Shown here in pieces: positions 8,711-18,551 of a stretch of 64,000 nt of DNA. The stretch covers positions 20,918 to 84,917 of the forward strand of contig NZ_PIZU01000009.1 in NCBI RefSeq assembly GCF_002838065.1, read 5' to 3'. The translations under genes and the position numbers were made by a program. Each line of letters starts with the position of its first letter. Positions within the stretch are counted from its first letter, which is position 1. The DNA is from Mycobacterium hubeiense. GTDB taxonomy: Bacteria > Actinomycetota > Actinomycetes > Mycobacteriales > Mycobacteriaceae. Under the pieces are notes generated by a model, which did not search any database, was not told where the DNA came from, and saw only the letters and a list, made by a program, of their open reading frames with translations.

Positions 8711-10423
8711 CTAGAGCCCGAGGTCGGCCTCGAATGCGGCCTCTTCGAGGCGACGTTTGACCGTGGTCAGGAAGCGTCCGGCGTCGGCGCCGTCGATCAA
8801 CCGGTGGTCGTAGGTCAGCGGCAGGTAGCACACTGACCGCACGCCGATCGACTCGTTGCCGAACTCGTCGACGATCACCCGGGGCCGTTTGACGATGGCG
8901 CCGGTGCCCAGCATCGCCGCCTGCGGCGGCACCAGGATGGGCGTGTCGAACAGCGCGCCCTGGCTGCCGATGTTGGTGATGGTGAAGGTGCCGCCGGACA
9001 GCTCGTCGGGTTTGAGGTCACCGGACCGGGCGCGCGCCGCGATGTCGGCGATGGCCCGCGCCAGCCCCGCCAGTGACAGGTCACCCGCGTCGTGAACGAC
9101 CGGCGACAGCAGGCCCTGCTCGGTGTCGACCGCGAAGCCGAGATGCTCGGCGCCGTAGTAGGTGATCTCCGCGGTTTCCTCGTTGTAGCTGGCGTTGATG
9201 TTCGGATGGATCTTCAGCGCGTCGATCACCGCGCGGGCGATGAACGGCAGATACGTCAGATTGACGCCTTCCCGCTCGGCGAACTCGTTCTTCGCCCTGG
9301 CCCGCAACGCCACGATCTTGGTCATGTCGACCTCGTGGGTTTGCGTCAATTGCGCTGTGGTTTGCAGGGATTCGCGGGTCTTCTTCGCGGTGATCTGCCG
9401 AATCCGGCTGGCCTTCTGGGTGGTGCCGCGCAGATGCGCCAGTGGCGATGCCGGGGCGGCCGCCGCCGCGGCAGGCGCCTTTGCCGGGGCCTCGGCGGCG
9501 GGCTTCTCCGCCGGGGGAGCCTTCTTGGCCTCGGCCGCGGCGAGCACATCCTGCTTGCGGATGCGTCCGCCGACGCCGGTGCCCTTGACCGTGGACAGGT
9601 CAATGTCGTTCTCGGCAGCCAGTTTCCGCACCAGCGGCGTGACGTACGGACCGCCGTCGCCCGAGGGCGCTGCGGCCACGGGTTTCGGCTCCGGTTTCGG
9701 CTCCGGCTTGGCTTCGGTTGGCGCTTCTTGGGTGGGCTCCGGCTTGGGTTCCGGTTTCGCCTCGGGCTCTGGCTTGGGTTCGGGCTCCGGCGGCTGCGGC
9801 GCCTGCGCCTCCGCGGCGCCGGGCTCGCCGATCTTGGCGAGCTCGCCGCCCACCGCCACGGTGTCGTCCTCCTCGGCGGTGATGGACAGCAGCGTGCCGG
9901 CCACCGGCGACGGGATCTCGGTGTCGACCTTGTCGGTGGACACCTCGACCAGTGGCTCGTCCACCTCGACCGTGTCGCCGACCTTCTTCAGCCACCGGGT
10001 CACTGTGCCCTCGGTGACCGACTCGCCCAGCTCGGGCATCAGCACCGGGGTCGACTTGCCCCCTGACGCGGCGGGTGCGGCTTGCGGTTGCGGCTCGGGT
10101 TCGGGCTGCGCGGCCGGCTCCTCGGCGGGCTTCTCCTCTTCGGCGGGCGGCGCCTCGGCCGTCTGGGCTTCGCCGTCTGCTTCACCGGCCTCGCCGATCA
10201 CCGCCAGCTCACCGCCCACCTCAACGGCGTCGTCCTCCTGCGCGATGATCTTCTTCAGCACACCCGCTGCGGGCGAGGGGATCTCGGTGTCGACCTTGTC
10301 GGTGGAGACCTCCAGTAACGGCTCATCCTGTTCGACCGTGTCGCCCTCTTGTTTGAGCCACCGGGTGACAGTCCCTTCGGTGACGCTCTCACCGAGTGCG
10401 GGCATCTGAACGGAGATGGCCAT
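8711..10423 (-). CDS. dlaT: Dihydrolipoamide acyltransferase E2 with two lipoyl domains
   Basis: A 570-residue E2 subunit. Two tandem lipoyl domains carry the modified lysines K43 and K165 in identical [12 protein letters not shown] contexts; they are joined by acidic Pro/Glu/Ala-rich linkers, the second very repetitive in Pro-Glu-Pro-Lys. A peripheral-subunit-binding domain ([16 protein letters not shown], about 270-305) is followed by the acyltransferase domain with the catalytic H540-R-L-I-D544-G545. In M. tuberculosis the homologue serves pyruvate dehydrogenase and the peroxynitrite reductase system, despite older 'SucB' naming. The lipoate genes follow immediately, giving the apoenzyme and its cofactor machinery one locus. 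Confidence 0.95.
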   Translation of the reverse strand: MAISVQMPALGESVTEGTVTRWLKQEGDTVEQDEPLLEVSTDKVDTEIPSPAAGVLKKIIAQEDDAVEVGGELAVIGEAGEADGEAQTAEAPPAEEEKPAEEPAAQPEPEPQPQAAPAASGGKSTPVLMPELGESVTEGTVTRWLKKVGDTVEVDEPLVEVSTDKVDTEIPSPVAGTLLSITAEEDDTVAVGGELAKIGEPGAAEAQAPQPPEPEPKPEPEAKPEPKPEPTQEAPTEAKPEPKPEPKPVAAAPSGDGGPYVTPLVRKLAAENDIDLSTVKGTGVGGRIRKQDVLAAAEAKKAPPAEKPAAEAPAKAPAAAAAAPASPLAHLRGTTQKASRIRQITAKKTRESLQTTAQLTQTHEVDMTKIVALRARAKNEFAEREGVNLTYLPFIARAVIDALKIHPNINASYNEETAEITYYGAEHLGFAVDTEQGLLSPVVHDAGDLSLAGLARAIADIAARARSGDLKPDELSGGTFTITNIGSQGALFDTPILVPPQAAMLGTGAIVKRPRVIVDEFGNESIGVRSVCYLPLTYDHRLIDGADAGRFLTTVKRRLEEAAFEADLGL

Positions 10424-10582
10424 GTGCTTCGACTCCCTCGCTCCCTCGAACGGGCTGCAGGTCCTAATCGGCGAATGTCGGTTCCCATCCTGTCATGTCC
10501 GCCTGCGAAGTTCGTCGCAGACCTGGGACTGATGCCTCTGGCACTATCGAAGGAGGTAGTCGCTAGAAGGAGTACGGCCCAA

Positions 10583-10933
10583 GTGGGATTGTTCGACAGG
10601 CTGCGGGGTGGCCGGTCCGCGCGCGGAGGCGACGGCCATGACCCGGCGTCCGATCTGAAATACCTCCGCGGTTGGGTCGCCGAGCACGACGGCGTCGAGG
10701 CCTATGTCGAGCCGAAAACGACCGTCACCGACGTGACGGTCGTGCTCGTGGCCGCCGACGGCGAATGGACCCGCCGCCGCGCCGGGGGAGACGCCGGCGC
10801 CCGGCGGCTGGGCGAGCGCCTCGGCATCCCGGTCTATGACGTCCAGAAGGTGGGCTATCCGCAGCGGATGCGGGATTACGACGCGCGGCGGCGCATCGAA
10901 CGCAAACGCGCGGCCCGTCAGGAACTCGAGTAG
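10583..10933 (+). CDS. Small conserved basic protein, function unknown
   Basis: A 116-residue hydrophilic protein starting at GTG 10583 (VGLFDRLRGG), preceded by GAAGGAG ten bases upstream. The sequence has a central segment with alternating beta pattern (VEAYVEPKTTVTDVTVVLVAADGEWTR, shown here only in part as VTDVTVVLVAADGEWTR) and a highly charged C terminus (YPQRMRDYDARRRIERKR). It looks like a folded actinobacterial conserved protein; some genomes label relatives 'oxidoreductase', for which I see no cofactor motif. It lies between divergent dlaT and downstream ephD. A longer frame reaching 10349 is rejected because it runs antisense through dlaT. Confidence 0.7.
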   Translation: MGLFDRLRGGRSARGGDGHDPASDLKYLRGWVAEHDGVEAYVEPKTTVTDVTVVLVAADGEWTRRRAGGDAGARRLGERLGIPVYDVQKVGYPQRMRDYDARRRIERKRAARQELE

Positions 10934-10984
10934 CAGTAGGATCGGATCCACCCGATACCGGCGGTACCTGATACGAGGGGTCCG

Positions 10985-12742
10985 ATGAAAACTGCGCAGG
11001 AAGCCAGCCCGCACTTCGTCGACAGCAGCGACGGGGTCCGGATCGCCACGTACGAAGAGGGCAATCCGGACCGCCCCCCGCTCGTGATGGCCCACGGTTG
11101 GCCGGACTCGCATGTGCTGTGGGACGGCGTCGTGCCGCTGCTCGCCGAGCGGTTCCGCATCATCCGTTACGACAACCGCGGCGCCGGGGCGTCGACGGTG
11201 CCCAAACCGATTGCGGCGTACACAATGGCGAAGCTCGCAGACGACTTCGAGGCCGTCATCGAGGCGCTGTGCCCCGGCCAGCCCGTCCATGTGCTGGCCC
11301 ACGACTGGGGCTCGGTCAGCGTCTGGGAGTACCTGAGCCGGCCCGGCGCCCAGGACCGTGTCGCGTCCTTCACGTCGGTGTCCGGTCCGAGTAGCGACCA
11401 CTACGGCGCATCCATTTTCGGTGCGTTGGCGAAGCCGTACCGCCCTGTGCAGTTCGTGCGGGCGTTCGGTCTGGCGTCGCGGCTCACGTACTGGATCCCG
11501 TTCTCGGTGCCGGTGATTGCGCCCGCGTTGATGCGCGCCGGCCTGGCCCGAAGGATGCAGGCGGTGGACTCACCCGGCAGCCCGAAGTTCCGGTCGGAGA
11601 CCTTCGATGTGGATGCGGCGAACTCGCTGAAGATCTATCCCGCGCTGTTCCGCACGGTCGGCAAGGCCCGGCGTGACCACTACGTGTCGATCCCGGTGCA
11701 GACGATCGTCGGTGAGAACGACCCCGTCGTGAAGCAACAGGGCCTCGAGGACTTGTCGCGGTGGGTGCCGCGGCTGTGGCAGCGCACCATCAGGGCGGGG
11801 CACTGGTCGCCGATGTCGCATCCGCAGGTGCTCGCGCAGGCGGTGACCGAGTTCGTCGACTTTCTCGACGGCAAACCGGCCAGCCGGGCATTGCTCCGCG
11901 CACAGGTCGGCCGTCAGCGCGAATACTTCGGCGACACACTGGTTTCGGTGACCGGGGCCGGCAGCGGCATCGGCCGCGAGACGGCCCTGGCGTTCGCCCG
12001 CGAGGGCGCCGAACTCGTCGTCAGCGACATCAACGAAGCCGCGGTCAAGGACACCGCCGCGCAGATCGCCGCACGCGGCGGCGTGGCGCACGCGTATGTT
12101 CTCGATGTGGCCGACGCCGAGGCGGTGGAGCGCTTCGCCGAGGAGGTGTGCGCCGCCCACGGCGTGCCAGACATCGTCGTGAACAACGCCGGCGTGGGTC
12201 AGGCCGGCGCGTTCTTGGACACGCCGGCCGAGCAGTTCGACCGGGTGCTTGACATCAACCTCGGCGGAGTGGTGAACGGCTGCCGGGCGTTCGCGAAGCG
12301 GCTGGTAGAGCAGGGTACGGGCGGACATATCGTCAACGTGGCGTCGATGGCGGCGTATCAGCCGCAGCAGCAGATGAACGCGTACTGCACGTCCAAAGCG
12401 GCGGTGTACATGTTCTCCGACTGCCTGCGCGCCGAGCTGGACGCGGCCGGCATCGGTCTGACCACCATCTGCCCAGGGATCGTGGACACCAACATCGTGC
12501 ACACCACCCACGTCGACGCCCCGCCGGACAAGGTCGACGCGGCCGAAAGCCGGCGCGCGCAGATCGAGAAGCTCTACCAGCGACGTCGCTACGGCCCCGA
12601 CAAGGTGGCCAAGGCCATCGTGTCGGCGGTCAAGAAGGACAAGGCGATTCGCCCCGTCACACCGGAGGCGTACGCCGTATACGGGTTGGCGCGGGTGATG
12701 CCGCAGGCGCTGCGCAGCGCGGCCCGGCGAAAACTGCTGTAG
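10985..12742 (+). CDS. ephD: EphD-like alpha/beta hydrolase-SDR fusion
   Basis: A 585-residue two-domain protein. Residues ~10-300 form an epoxide-hydrolase-type alpha/beta hydrolase: HGWP (37-40, oxyanion loop), nucleophile Asp107 in LAHDWGS, and a C-terminal histidine in RAGHWSPMSHP. Residues ~310-585 are a short-chain dehydrogenase: TGAGSGIGRE cofactor loop, NNAGVG, and the YCTSK active-site Tyr-x-x-x-Lys. The fusion is the EphD architecture; M. tuberculosis EphD has been linked to epoxy-mycolate metabolism. SD sequence GAGGGG precedes the ATG. A possible reading is that epoxide opening and redox of the diol are channelled in one polypeptide (inference). Confidence 0.93.
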   Translation: MKTAQEASPHFVDSSDGVRIATYEEGNPDRPPLVMAHGWPDSHVLWDGVVPLLAERFRIIRYDNRGAGASTVPKPIAAYTMAKLADDFEAVIEALCPGQPVHVLAHDWGSVSVWEYLSRPGAQDRVASFTSVSGPSSDHYGASIFGALAKPYRPVQFVRAFGLASRLTYWIPFSVPVIAPALMRAGLARRMQAVDSPGSPKFRSETFDVDAANSLKIYPALFRTVGKARRDHYVSIPVQTIVGENDPVVKQQGLEDLSRWVPRLWQRTIRAGHWSPMSHPQVLAQAVTEFVDFLDGKPASRALLRAQVGRQREYFGDTLVSVTGAGSGIGRETALAFAREGAELVVSDINEAAVKDTAAQIAARGGVAHAYVLDVADAEAVERFAEEVCAAHGVPDIVVNNAGVGQAGAFLDTPAEQFDRVLDINLGGVVNGCRAFAKRLVEQGTGGHIVNVASMAAYQPQQQMNAYCTSKAAVYMFSDCLRAELDAAGIGLTTICPGIVDTNIVHTTHVDAPPDKVDAAESRRAQIEKLYQRRRYGPDKVAKAIVSAVKKDKAIRPVTPEAYAVYGLARVMPQALRSAARRKLL

Positions 12743-12743
12743 C

Positions 12744-14270
12744 TCAGTCGTTCTCGCAGATGTCCTCCAGCACGGCGAACATGGTGCGGGTCGGCACGCC
12801 GGTGCCTCCCTTGCCGGTGTAGCCCCACGGCCCGCCGGTGTTGTACGCCGGGCCGGCGATGTCGAGGTGTGCCCACGCGACGCCCTCGGCGACGAACTCC
12901 CGCAGGTAGGTCCCGGCGACCAGCATGCCCGCGTAGCGCGATCCGCTGACATTGGCGAGGTCGGCCACCGTCGACTTCAGATCGTCCTTGAGCTCTTCGG
13001 GTAGCGGCATCGCCCAGGCGTTCTCGCCGACCTGCTGAGACAGCTTCGCGACACGATCACGGAACTCGTCGCTGCCCATCACGCCCGGCGTACGCGCGCC
13101 GAGTGCGACCGTCTGCGCACCGGTCAGCGTCGAGGTCTCGATCAGGTAGTCCGGCTTGTCCTCGCACGCCCGCACGATCGCGTCGGCCAGGATCAGCCGG
13201 CCCTCGGCATCGGTGTTGAGCACCTCGACGGTGGTGCCGCCGTACTGGGTGAGCACGTCACCGGGGCGCTGCGCGGTGGACGACGGCATGTTCTCGGCCA
13301 TTGGCACGGTGGCGATCACGTCGATCGGCAGCTGCTGCTGCGCGGCGAGCACCACGGTCGCGATGACCGCCGCCGCGCCGCCCATATCGGAGGTCATATG
13401 GTGCATGTTCTGCGCCGGCTTGATGGAGATGCCGCCGGTGTCGAAGGTGATGCCCTTGCCGATCAGCGCCACCTTCTTGGCCTTCTTCGGGTTGCGGGCC
13501 AGCTGCGAGCCGCGGTGGGTGAGCCGCACCAGCCGCGGTGGGCGCGACGAGCCCTTGCCGACGCCGATGATGCCGCCGTAGCCCGCCTTGGCCAGCGCCT
13601 TGTCGTCGAGCACCTCGACGTCCAGACCGGCTTCTTCACCCAAAGCCTTTGCGCGCTTGGCGAATTCCGCGGGGAACAGGTGGCTCGGGGGAGTGTTGAC
13701 GAAGTCGCGCGCGGTGGCCACCGCCGTTGCGATCGCGGTGGCGCGTGTGGCGGCGTCCTTGGTGGTGGTCTTGGTGTCGGGTGTCAGCGCGGTGATCTTG
13801 CGCAGCCCCTTGTCCTTGGGCGCGGTCTTGTCGCTGCGGAACTCGGTGAACCGGTACGCGCCGAGGATCAGCCCTTCGACAGCCGCACCGAGGTCGATGC
13901 CCGACAGCGTGGTGATGACGGCCTCGGCGCCGTTCAGCGACCGTGCCGCTACACCCGCGGCGCGCCGGATCACGTCGGCGGGCCACTGTTCTCGGTCCTT
14001 GCCCAGCCCGACCGCCAGCACACTGGCCACCGGCAGCGACGGCGCCACCACCCGGGTGACCTGGTCGGCGCCGCCCTTCGCGCCGAGCGCCTTGAGCGCG
14101 ACCTCGATCTCGCCGACGGCTTCGGCGTCGAGGAAAGGATTGGCGACGACGGTCGCGGTCGAGTCATTGTCGTCACCGTTCACCACGGCAACGACGAGGA
14201 CGGCGTCGCTGCGGCGTTTGGGCAGCGACGAACTGACGGTGACGCTGGGGGCCTGATAACCGGTGCTCAC
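12744..14270 (-). CDS. pepA: Leucyl aminopeptidase (M17 family)
   Basis: About 508 residues. The catalytic domain shows the two-metal site motifs of M17 peptidases: [15 protein letters not shown] with Lys and Asp, and the family signature [13 protein letters not shown]. The enzyme removes N-terminal residues from peptides in the cytosol, as a hexamer in known members. The N-terminal macro-like domain occupies the first ~170 residues. Start is uncertain: GTG at 14270 ([10 protein letters not shown]) fits the family start; a TTG at 14279 would add three residues. It follows the cyclase gene on the same strand by 15 bases and converges on ephD with one base between stops. Confidence 0.92.
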   Translation of the reverse strand: MSTGYQAPSVTVSSSLPKRRSDAVLVVAVVNGDDNDSTATVVANPFLDAEAVGEIEVALKALGAKGGADQVTRVVAPSLPVASVLAVGLGKDREQWPADVIRRAAGVAARSLNGAEAVITTLSGIDLGAAVEGLILGAYRFTEFRSDKTAPKDKGLRKITALTPDTKTTTKDAATRATAIATAVATARDFVNTPPSHLFPAEFAKRAKALGEEAGLDVEVLDDKALAKAGYGGIIGVGKGSSRPPRLVRLTHRGSQLARNPKKAKKVALIGKGITFDTGGISIKPAQNMHHMTSDMGGAAAVIATVVLAAQQQLPIDVIATVPMAENMPSSTAQRPGDVLTQYGGTTVEVLNTDAEGRLILADAIVRACEDKPDYLIETSTLTGAQTVALGARTPGVMGSDEFRDRVAKLSQQVGENAWAMPLPEELKDDLKSTVADLANVSGSRYAGMLVAGTYLREFVAEGVAWAHLDIAGPAYNTGGPWGYTGKGGTGVPTRTMFAVLEDICEND

Positions 14271-14285
14271 AGCACCCAACAGTAA

Positions 14286-15374
14286 CTACCCGCCGCTGCG
14301 GCTCATGTCGTAGGCCGTTACCGGTACGTCGAACCCCTTGAGCGTCAAGGGTTCCTGTTCGACGGCGGGCCAATCCGGCAGGGCATCCCGGACATCCGAC
14401 GCGGCCAGGATCTGCCCAGGACGCGCCGCGGCGACGAGGCGGGCGGCCAGGTTGACCGGATTGCCGAAGTAATCGCCGTTGAGGTCCAGCACGGTGCCGT
14501 AGGCCAGCCCGGCGCGGACTTGCAATCCGGTTTCCCGCGCCCTGGGGTGGTCGACGAGGTCCGCGGCGGTGCTCACGAGCTGCTCGGGTGTGGTGCTGAC
14601 CCACATCACTTCGTCGCCGATGAACTTGATCACCCGGCCGTCGTCGGCGTGCACGACATCGGTGACGGTGGCGTTGAATTCTGTGAGCAGCGCCGACAAC
14701 TCCGCGGGCGTGAGCGATTGCGTCAGCGCGGTGAAACCGGACAGATCGGCGAAGCCGATGCCACACACCACGTGTTCGGAGGGTCCCCGGATGACGCCTT
14801 CAAAGTAGGTGCGGGTGCTGACCAGATGGTGGCGGTGCACCGCATCGAGTAATGCCCCGATCCGCGGAATGAGTTCTGCCACAGCGCGATAGGTTTTCGC
14901 CGTGGCGAGTTCGTCCTGACTGTGCACGATCCACAGGTCGGGCCGGCCGGCGCGCACTACCGATGACTCGGCGTCCGCCAGCCGTGCCATCAACGCGCCG
15001 ATGACGCGCAGCAGCCCGGAAGCGGCGTCGTCACCCATCCCGTCCCTCATCGCAACGCAGGTCTGCAGCGCATCGAGGTCGGCCTGGCTCAGCATGACCT
15101 GATCGGGGTCGGCGACAGTGAGGCCGAGCACGGTCCAGAAGTGCGTTATGTCGTCGAGCGGCACACCGAGCGCCTCGGCCGCGCTGCGCAGGCTGTGGAT
15201 CGGCGGCCCGGACCGTTGCAGGGCGTCGCCGGCGAGCCCGAACAGGCGCCCGCGGCGCTCGGCCTCGACCATCTCCTCGGCGGTGAATCCGAGGCTGTCC
15301 AGATACTCGATCAGCGGTGCCCGCTCGCGCGCGTTGGCGATTCCGGCGGCCTGCAGCGCATCGAAATCGACCAC
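14286..15374 (-). CDS. Class III adenylate/guanylate cyclase (Rv2212-like)
   Basis: A 362-residue soluble protein with an N-terminal regulatory region (~1-195, predicted helical) and a C-terminal class III cyclase domain. All catalytic positions can be seen: metal ligands Asp210 (FADLSGFTAL) and Asp254 (KFIGDEVMW), substrate-selecting Lys250, and transition-state Asn308 and Arg312 (NPVNLAARL). The layout matches M. tuberculosis Rv2212, an adenylyl cyclase reported to respond to pH and fatty acids through its N-terminal part. GTG start at 15374. Divergent from gcvT with 46 bases between start codons. Confidence 0.9.
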   Translation of the reverse strand: MVDFDALQAAGIANARERAPLIEYLDSLGFTAEEMVEAERRGRLFGLAGDALQRSGPPIHSLRSAAEALGVPLDDITHFWTVLGLTVADPDQVMLSQADLDALQTCVAMRDGMGDDAASGLLRVIGALMARLADAESSVVRAGRPDLWIVHSQDELATAKTYRAVAELIPRIGALLDAVHRHHLVSTRTYFEGVIRGPSEHVVCGIGFADLSGFTALTQSLTPAELSALLTEFNATVTDVVHADDGRVIKFIGDEVMWVSTTPEQLVSTAADLVDHPRARETGLQVRAGLAYGTVLDLNGDYFGNPVNLAARLVAAARPGQILAASDVRDALPDWPAVEQEPLTLKGFDVPVTAYDMSRSGG

Positions 15375-15420
15375 CTACCGAAGTCTGCCAGCGACAGCGC
15401 CCTGATTAGGGTGGATCGCC

Positions 15421-16524
15421 ATGGGCGACATCCAGCACGGGCCGTTGGAGGACCGACACCGCGAACTCGGCGCCACGTTCGCCGAGTTCGGGGGCTGGCT
15501 GATGCCGGTGTCCTACGCCGGCACCGTCGCCGAGCACACTGCCACCCGCACCACCGTCGGCCTGTTCGACGTCAGCCACCTGGGCAAGGCGCTGGTGCGG
15601 GGGCCGGGAGCGGCCGAGTTCGTCAACTCGGCGTTCACCAACGACCTGCGCCGCATCGGTCCGGGCAAAGCGCAATACACGTTGTGCTGCAAAGAAGTCG
15701 GAGGCGTCGCAGGTGTTATTGATGATCTCATCGCCTACTACGTCTCCGACGACGAGATCTTCCTGGTGCCCAACGCCGCCAACACCGCGGCCGTGGTGGC
15801 GGCCCTGCAGGAACGCGCCCCGGCCGGCCTGACCATCACCGACGAGCACCGCTCCTATGCCGTGCTGGCCGTGCAGGGGCCGAAGTCCGCCGAGGTGCTG
15901 GGCGGTCTGGGGCTGCCCACCGAGATGGATTACATGGGTTTTGCGGACGCGACGTTCGACGGGGTGCCGGTTCGGGTGTGCCGGACCGGCTACACCGGCG
16001 AGCACGGTTACGAGTTGTTGCCGCCGTGGGATCGGGCGACTGTGGTCTTCGACGCGCTGGTCGATGCGGTGGGCAGCGCGGGCGGTGAGCTGGCCGGCCT
16101 GGGTGCCCGCGACACGCTGCGCACCGAGATGGGCTACCCGCTGCACGGCCACGAACTGTCGCTGGAGATCTCGCCGCTGCAGGCCCGGTGCGGCTGGGCC
16201 ATCGGGTGGAAAAAGCACGCGTTCTGGGGCCGCGAGGCGCTGCTGGCGGAGAAACAAGCCGGGCCGCGGCGGCTGTTGCGGGGTCTGCGCGCGGTTGGCC
16301 GCGGCGTGCTGCGGCCGGGGCTCGCCGTGCTCGACGGTGACAAACCGGTGGGCGTGACGACGTCGGGAACCTTTTCTCCCACTTTGAAAGTCGGCATCGC
16401 GCTGGCGCTCATTGACGCGGCTGCCAATATCGACGACGGCCAACGCGTCACCGTCGACGTGCGTGGACGCGCCGTCGAATGCGAGGTGGTCAAGCCGCCG
16501 TTTGTCGAGCCGAAAACTCGGTAG
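15421..16524 (+). CDS. gcvT: Glycine cleavage system T protein (aminomethyltransferase)
   Basis: A 367-residue GcvT that transfers the methylene group from H-protein-bound aminomethyl to tetrahydrofolate. It begins with [20 protein letters not shown] and contains [22 protein letters not shown] and [20 protein letters not shown], all characteristic folate-binding segments. C-terminal [12 protein letters not shown] is the usual OB-like domain. The other glycine-cleavage genes are not in the window. A TAGGGT hexamer ends eight bases before the ATG, suggesting a very short 5' UTR. ilvE follows 22 bases downstream. Confidence 0.95.
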   Translation: MGDIQHGPLEDRHRELGATFAEFGGWLMPVSYAGTVAEHTATRTTVGLFDVSHLGKALVRGPGAAEFVNSAFTNDLRRIGPGKAQYTLCCKEVGGVAGVIDDLIAYYVSDDEIFLVPNAANTAAVVAALQERAPAGLTITDEHRSYAVLAVQGPKSAEVLGGLGLPTEMDYMGFADATFDGVPVRVCRTGYTGEHGYELLPPWDRATVVFDALVDAVGSAGGELAGLGARDTLRTEMGYPLHGHELSLEISPLQARCGWAIGWKKHAFWGREALLAEKQAGPRRLLRGLRAVGRGVLRPGLAVLDGDKPVGVTTSGTFSPTLKVGIALALIDAAANIDDGQRVTVDVRGRAVECEVVKPPFVEPKTR

Positions 16525-16534
16525 TGCACGGATA

Positions 16535-16540
16535 TACAAT
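16535..16540 (+). promoter_or_regulatory. -10 element TACAAT for ilvE
   Basis: TACAAT (within TATACAAT) ends exactly six bases before the ilvE ATG, in the short gap after gcvT. There is no Shine-Dalgarno sequence, so a leaderless mRNA starting at the ATG is likely. Confidence 0.55.
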
Positions 16541-16546
16541 CGCTGC

Positions 16547-17653
16547 ATGACTGACGGCCCCCTCGAGTTCACCGTTGAGCGCAATGCCAATCCGGTGAGT
16601 GACGAGGTACGGGCCCAGATCCTCGCTAAGCCCGGGTTCGGGAAGTATCACACCGACCACATGGTGTCGATCGACTTCACCAGGGACAAGGGCTGGCACA
16701 ACGCCAGGGTGATCCCGTACGGGCCGATCCAGCTGGACCCCTCGGCGATCGTGCTGCACTACGCGCAGGAGATCTTCGAAGGCCTCAAGGCCTACCGCTG
16801 GGCGGACGGTTCGATCGTCTCGTTCCGGCCCGAGGCCAATGCCGCGCGGCTGCGGTCGTCGGCGCGCCGGCTGGCGATTCCCGAGTTGCCCGAAGAGGTG
16901 TTCATCGAATCGCTGCGCCAGTTGATCGCCGTCGACGAGCCCTGGGTGCCCCCGGCCGGCGGTGAGGAGTCGCTGTATCTCCGGCCGTTCGTGTTCGCGA
17001 CCGAGCCCGGCCTGGGGGTGCGGCCGGCCGACGAGTACCGCTACCTGGTGATCGGCTCACCCGCCGGGGCGTATTTCCCGCGCGGCATCAAGCCGGTCAG
17101 CGTGTGGCTGTCGACGGAGTATGTGCGCGCGTGCCCGGGCGGAACCGGTGCGGCGAAATTCGGCGGCAACTATGCGGCTTCGTTGCTGGCACAGGCCCAA
17201 GCCGCCGAAAACGGGTGCGATCAGGTGGTGTGGCTGGACGCCATCGAGCGCCGCTTCGTCGAGGAGATGGGCGGGATGAACCTGTTCTTCGTGTTCGGCA
17301 GCGGCGGGTCCGCGCGGCTGGTCACCCCCGAGCTGAGCGGCTCTATCCTGCCCGGCGTGACGCGAGATTCGTTGCTGCAGTTGGCAACCGACGCTGGCTT
17401 CGCCGTCGAGGAGCGCAAGATCGACGTCGACGAGTGGCAGAAGAAGACCGCCGCCGGTGAGATCACCGAGGTGTTCGCGTGCGGCACCGCGGCAGTCATC
17501 ACGCCGGTGGCGCAGGTCAAGTACGCCGACGGCGAATTCACCATTGCCGACGGTGAACCCGGCGAAATCACCATGGCGCTGCGCGACACGCTGACCGGAA
17601 TTCAGCGCGGCACCTTCGCCGACACGCACGGCTGGATGGCCCGACTGAGCTGA
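16547..17653 (+). CDS. ilvE: Branched-chain amino acid aminotransferase
   Basis: A 368-residue fold-type IV PLP enzyme, the last step of Val, Leu and Ile synthesis and first step of their catabolism. The Schiff-base lysine is Lys204 in [21 protein letters not shown] (~78-85) and [12 protein letters not shown] are further family signatures. Length fits bacterial class II BCATs. The start at ATG 16547 ([10 protein letters not shown]) is chosen over an upstream in-frame start lying inside gcvT. Confidence 0.96.
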   Translation: MTDGPLEFTVERNANPVSDEVRAQILAKPGFGKYHTDHMVSIDFTRDKGWHNARVIPYGPIQLDPSAIVLHYAQEIFEGLKAYRWADGSIVSFRPEANAARLRSSARRLAIPELPEEVFIESLRQLIAVDEPWVPPAGGEESLYLRPFVFATEPGLGVRPADEYRYLVIGSPAGAYFPRGIKPVSVWLSTEYVRACPGGTGAAKFGGNYAASLLAQAQAAENGCDQVVWLDAIERRFVEEMGGMNLFFVFGSGGSARLVTPELSGSILPGVTRDSLLQLATDAGFAVEERKIDVDEWQKKTAAGEITEVFACGTAAVITPVAQVKYADGEFTIADGEPGEITMALRDTLTGIQRGTFADTHGWMARLS

Positions 17654-17687
17654 GCTGCCCGATGCAACTCGATGAAGGGGAGGTCGC

Positions 17688-17951
17688 ATCACGGCACCTG
17701 TCGCGGGGTTCGACCCGGCCACCAGTGGGCAGCAGCCAGTAGACGAGAACGGAAATCCGGTACCGGTCGGTGTATGGGGTGATGCCAATGTCGGCGGCGG
17801 GGTTCGGTACCAGCCGGTGCTAGGACAACCCGACGGCGAGCCCGATGGCTGCGACCGTGGTCGTCACCTCGATCGCGGCGCCCAGTACGTCGCCGGTGAT
17901 CCCGCCGAACCGCCGCACGCAATGCGCGACCAGCGCTGCGGCGCAAGCTAA
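17688..17951 (+). CDS. Possible small ORF with ATC start, function unknown
   Basis: This frame is open between a TGA at 17673 and a TAA at 17949. It has no ATG, GTG or TTG before 17817, yet a strong AAGGGGAGG ribosome-binding sequence (17675-17683) sits four bases before an ATC codon at 17688. Translated from there it gives 87 residues beginning [20 protein letters not shown], protein-like in its first ~45 residues. The last half runs antisense through the end of cobS and is probably not conserved. It could be an ATC-initiated gene, a gene that lost its ATG, or chance. The 17654-17819 gap between ilvE and cobS otherwise contains nothing I recognise. Confidence 0.3.
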   Translation: MTAPVAGFDPATSGQQPVDENGNPVPVGVWGDANVGGGVRYQPVLGQPDGEPDGCDRGRHLDRGAQYVAGDPAEPPHAMRDQRCGAS

Positions 17952-18551
17952 ACCGACCAACACTGCCAGCGGACCCTGCCATGGCCGCTCGCAGGCGAAC
18001 ACCGCCACCGCCGCGCCCGCGAGGACCCACGCCAGCGCCACCGCGACGGGCTGGGTGCCGGCAACCGCCCGGCCCAGAGTGCTACCCGCGGCGGCGGGCA
18101 CCGACCGGCGACACGCCACGACCGCCGCCACCCGACCTGCCATCACCGCGACGACGACAGCGACAGCGCTCAGCTTTGCAAGGGCCAACGCCTGCAACAG
18201 GATCGCCACCACCACCACGGCTACCCCGAACGGTCCGGCGGACCCGTCGCGCATCACCTCCAGCGCCCGCTGCGGAGGCCCGTAACAGCCCAGTGCATCG
18301 GCGGTGTCAGACAGCCCGTCGATATGCATGCCCCGGGTGGCGATCAGCAACGATGCGACGGCCAGCACGCCGGCCAGCGGGCTGCCATCACCGAAGGCCC
18401 ACGACCCCGCCCACAGCACCGCGGCCGCCAGTGCGCCGAGCGCGACGCCGACCACCGGAAAAGCGGTGAGCGCGCCCCGGCCCAGCGTCGAGCTGCCCGG
18501 TGTCGGCAGTATCGTGCCGAACGCGAAAGCCCCTGTAAGCGACCGAATCAC
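17820..18551 (-). CDS. cobS: Adenosylcobinamide-GDP ribazoletransferase (cobalamin synthase)
   Basis: A 243-residue polytopic membrane protein that joins adenosylcobinamide-GDP with alpha-ribazole. The N terminus [13 protein letters not shown] and the conserved metal-binding loop [19 protein letters not shown] are diagnostic of CobS. About six hydrophobic helices follow. The GTG start at 18551 overlaps the cobT stop (GTGA). The large open frame continuing upstream in this frame is antisense-free read-through of cobT in another frame and is not part of cobS. Confidence 0.93.
   Translation of the reverse strand: MIRSLTGAFAFGTILPTPGSSTLGRGALTAFPVVGVALGALAAAVLWAGSWAFGDGSPLAGVLAVASLLIATRGMHIDGLSDTADALGCYGPPQRALEVMRDGSAGPFGVAVVVVAILLQALALAKLSAVAVVVAVMAGRVAAVVACRRSVPAAAGSTLGRAVAGTQPVAVALAWVLAGAAVAVFACERPWQGPLAVLVGLACAAALVAHCVRRFGGITGDVLGAAIEVTTTVAAIGLAVGLS

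Noticed and set aside
9195..10409. 404-codon Ser/Gly-rich frame opposite dlaT
   Set aside because: Mirror of the Pro/Glu/Ala linkers and lipoyl domains of dlaT; low-complexity and not conserved-looking.
17690..17735. tRNA-like string with GGGTTCGACCC followed by CCACCA near ilvE
   Set aside because: T-stem pairing has mismatches and no D-arm, anticodon arm or acceptor stem can be drawn around it.
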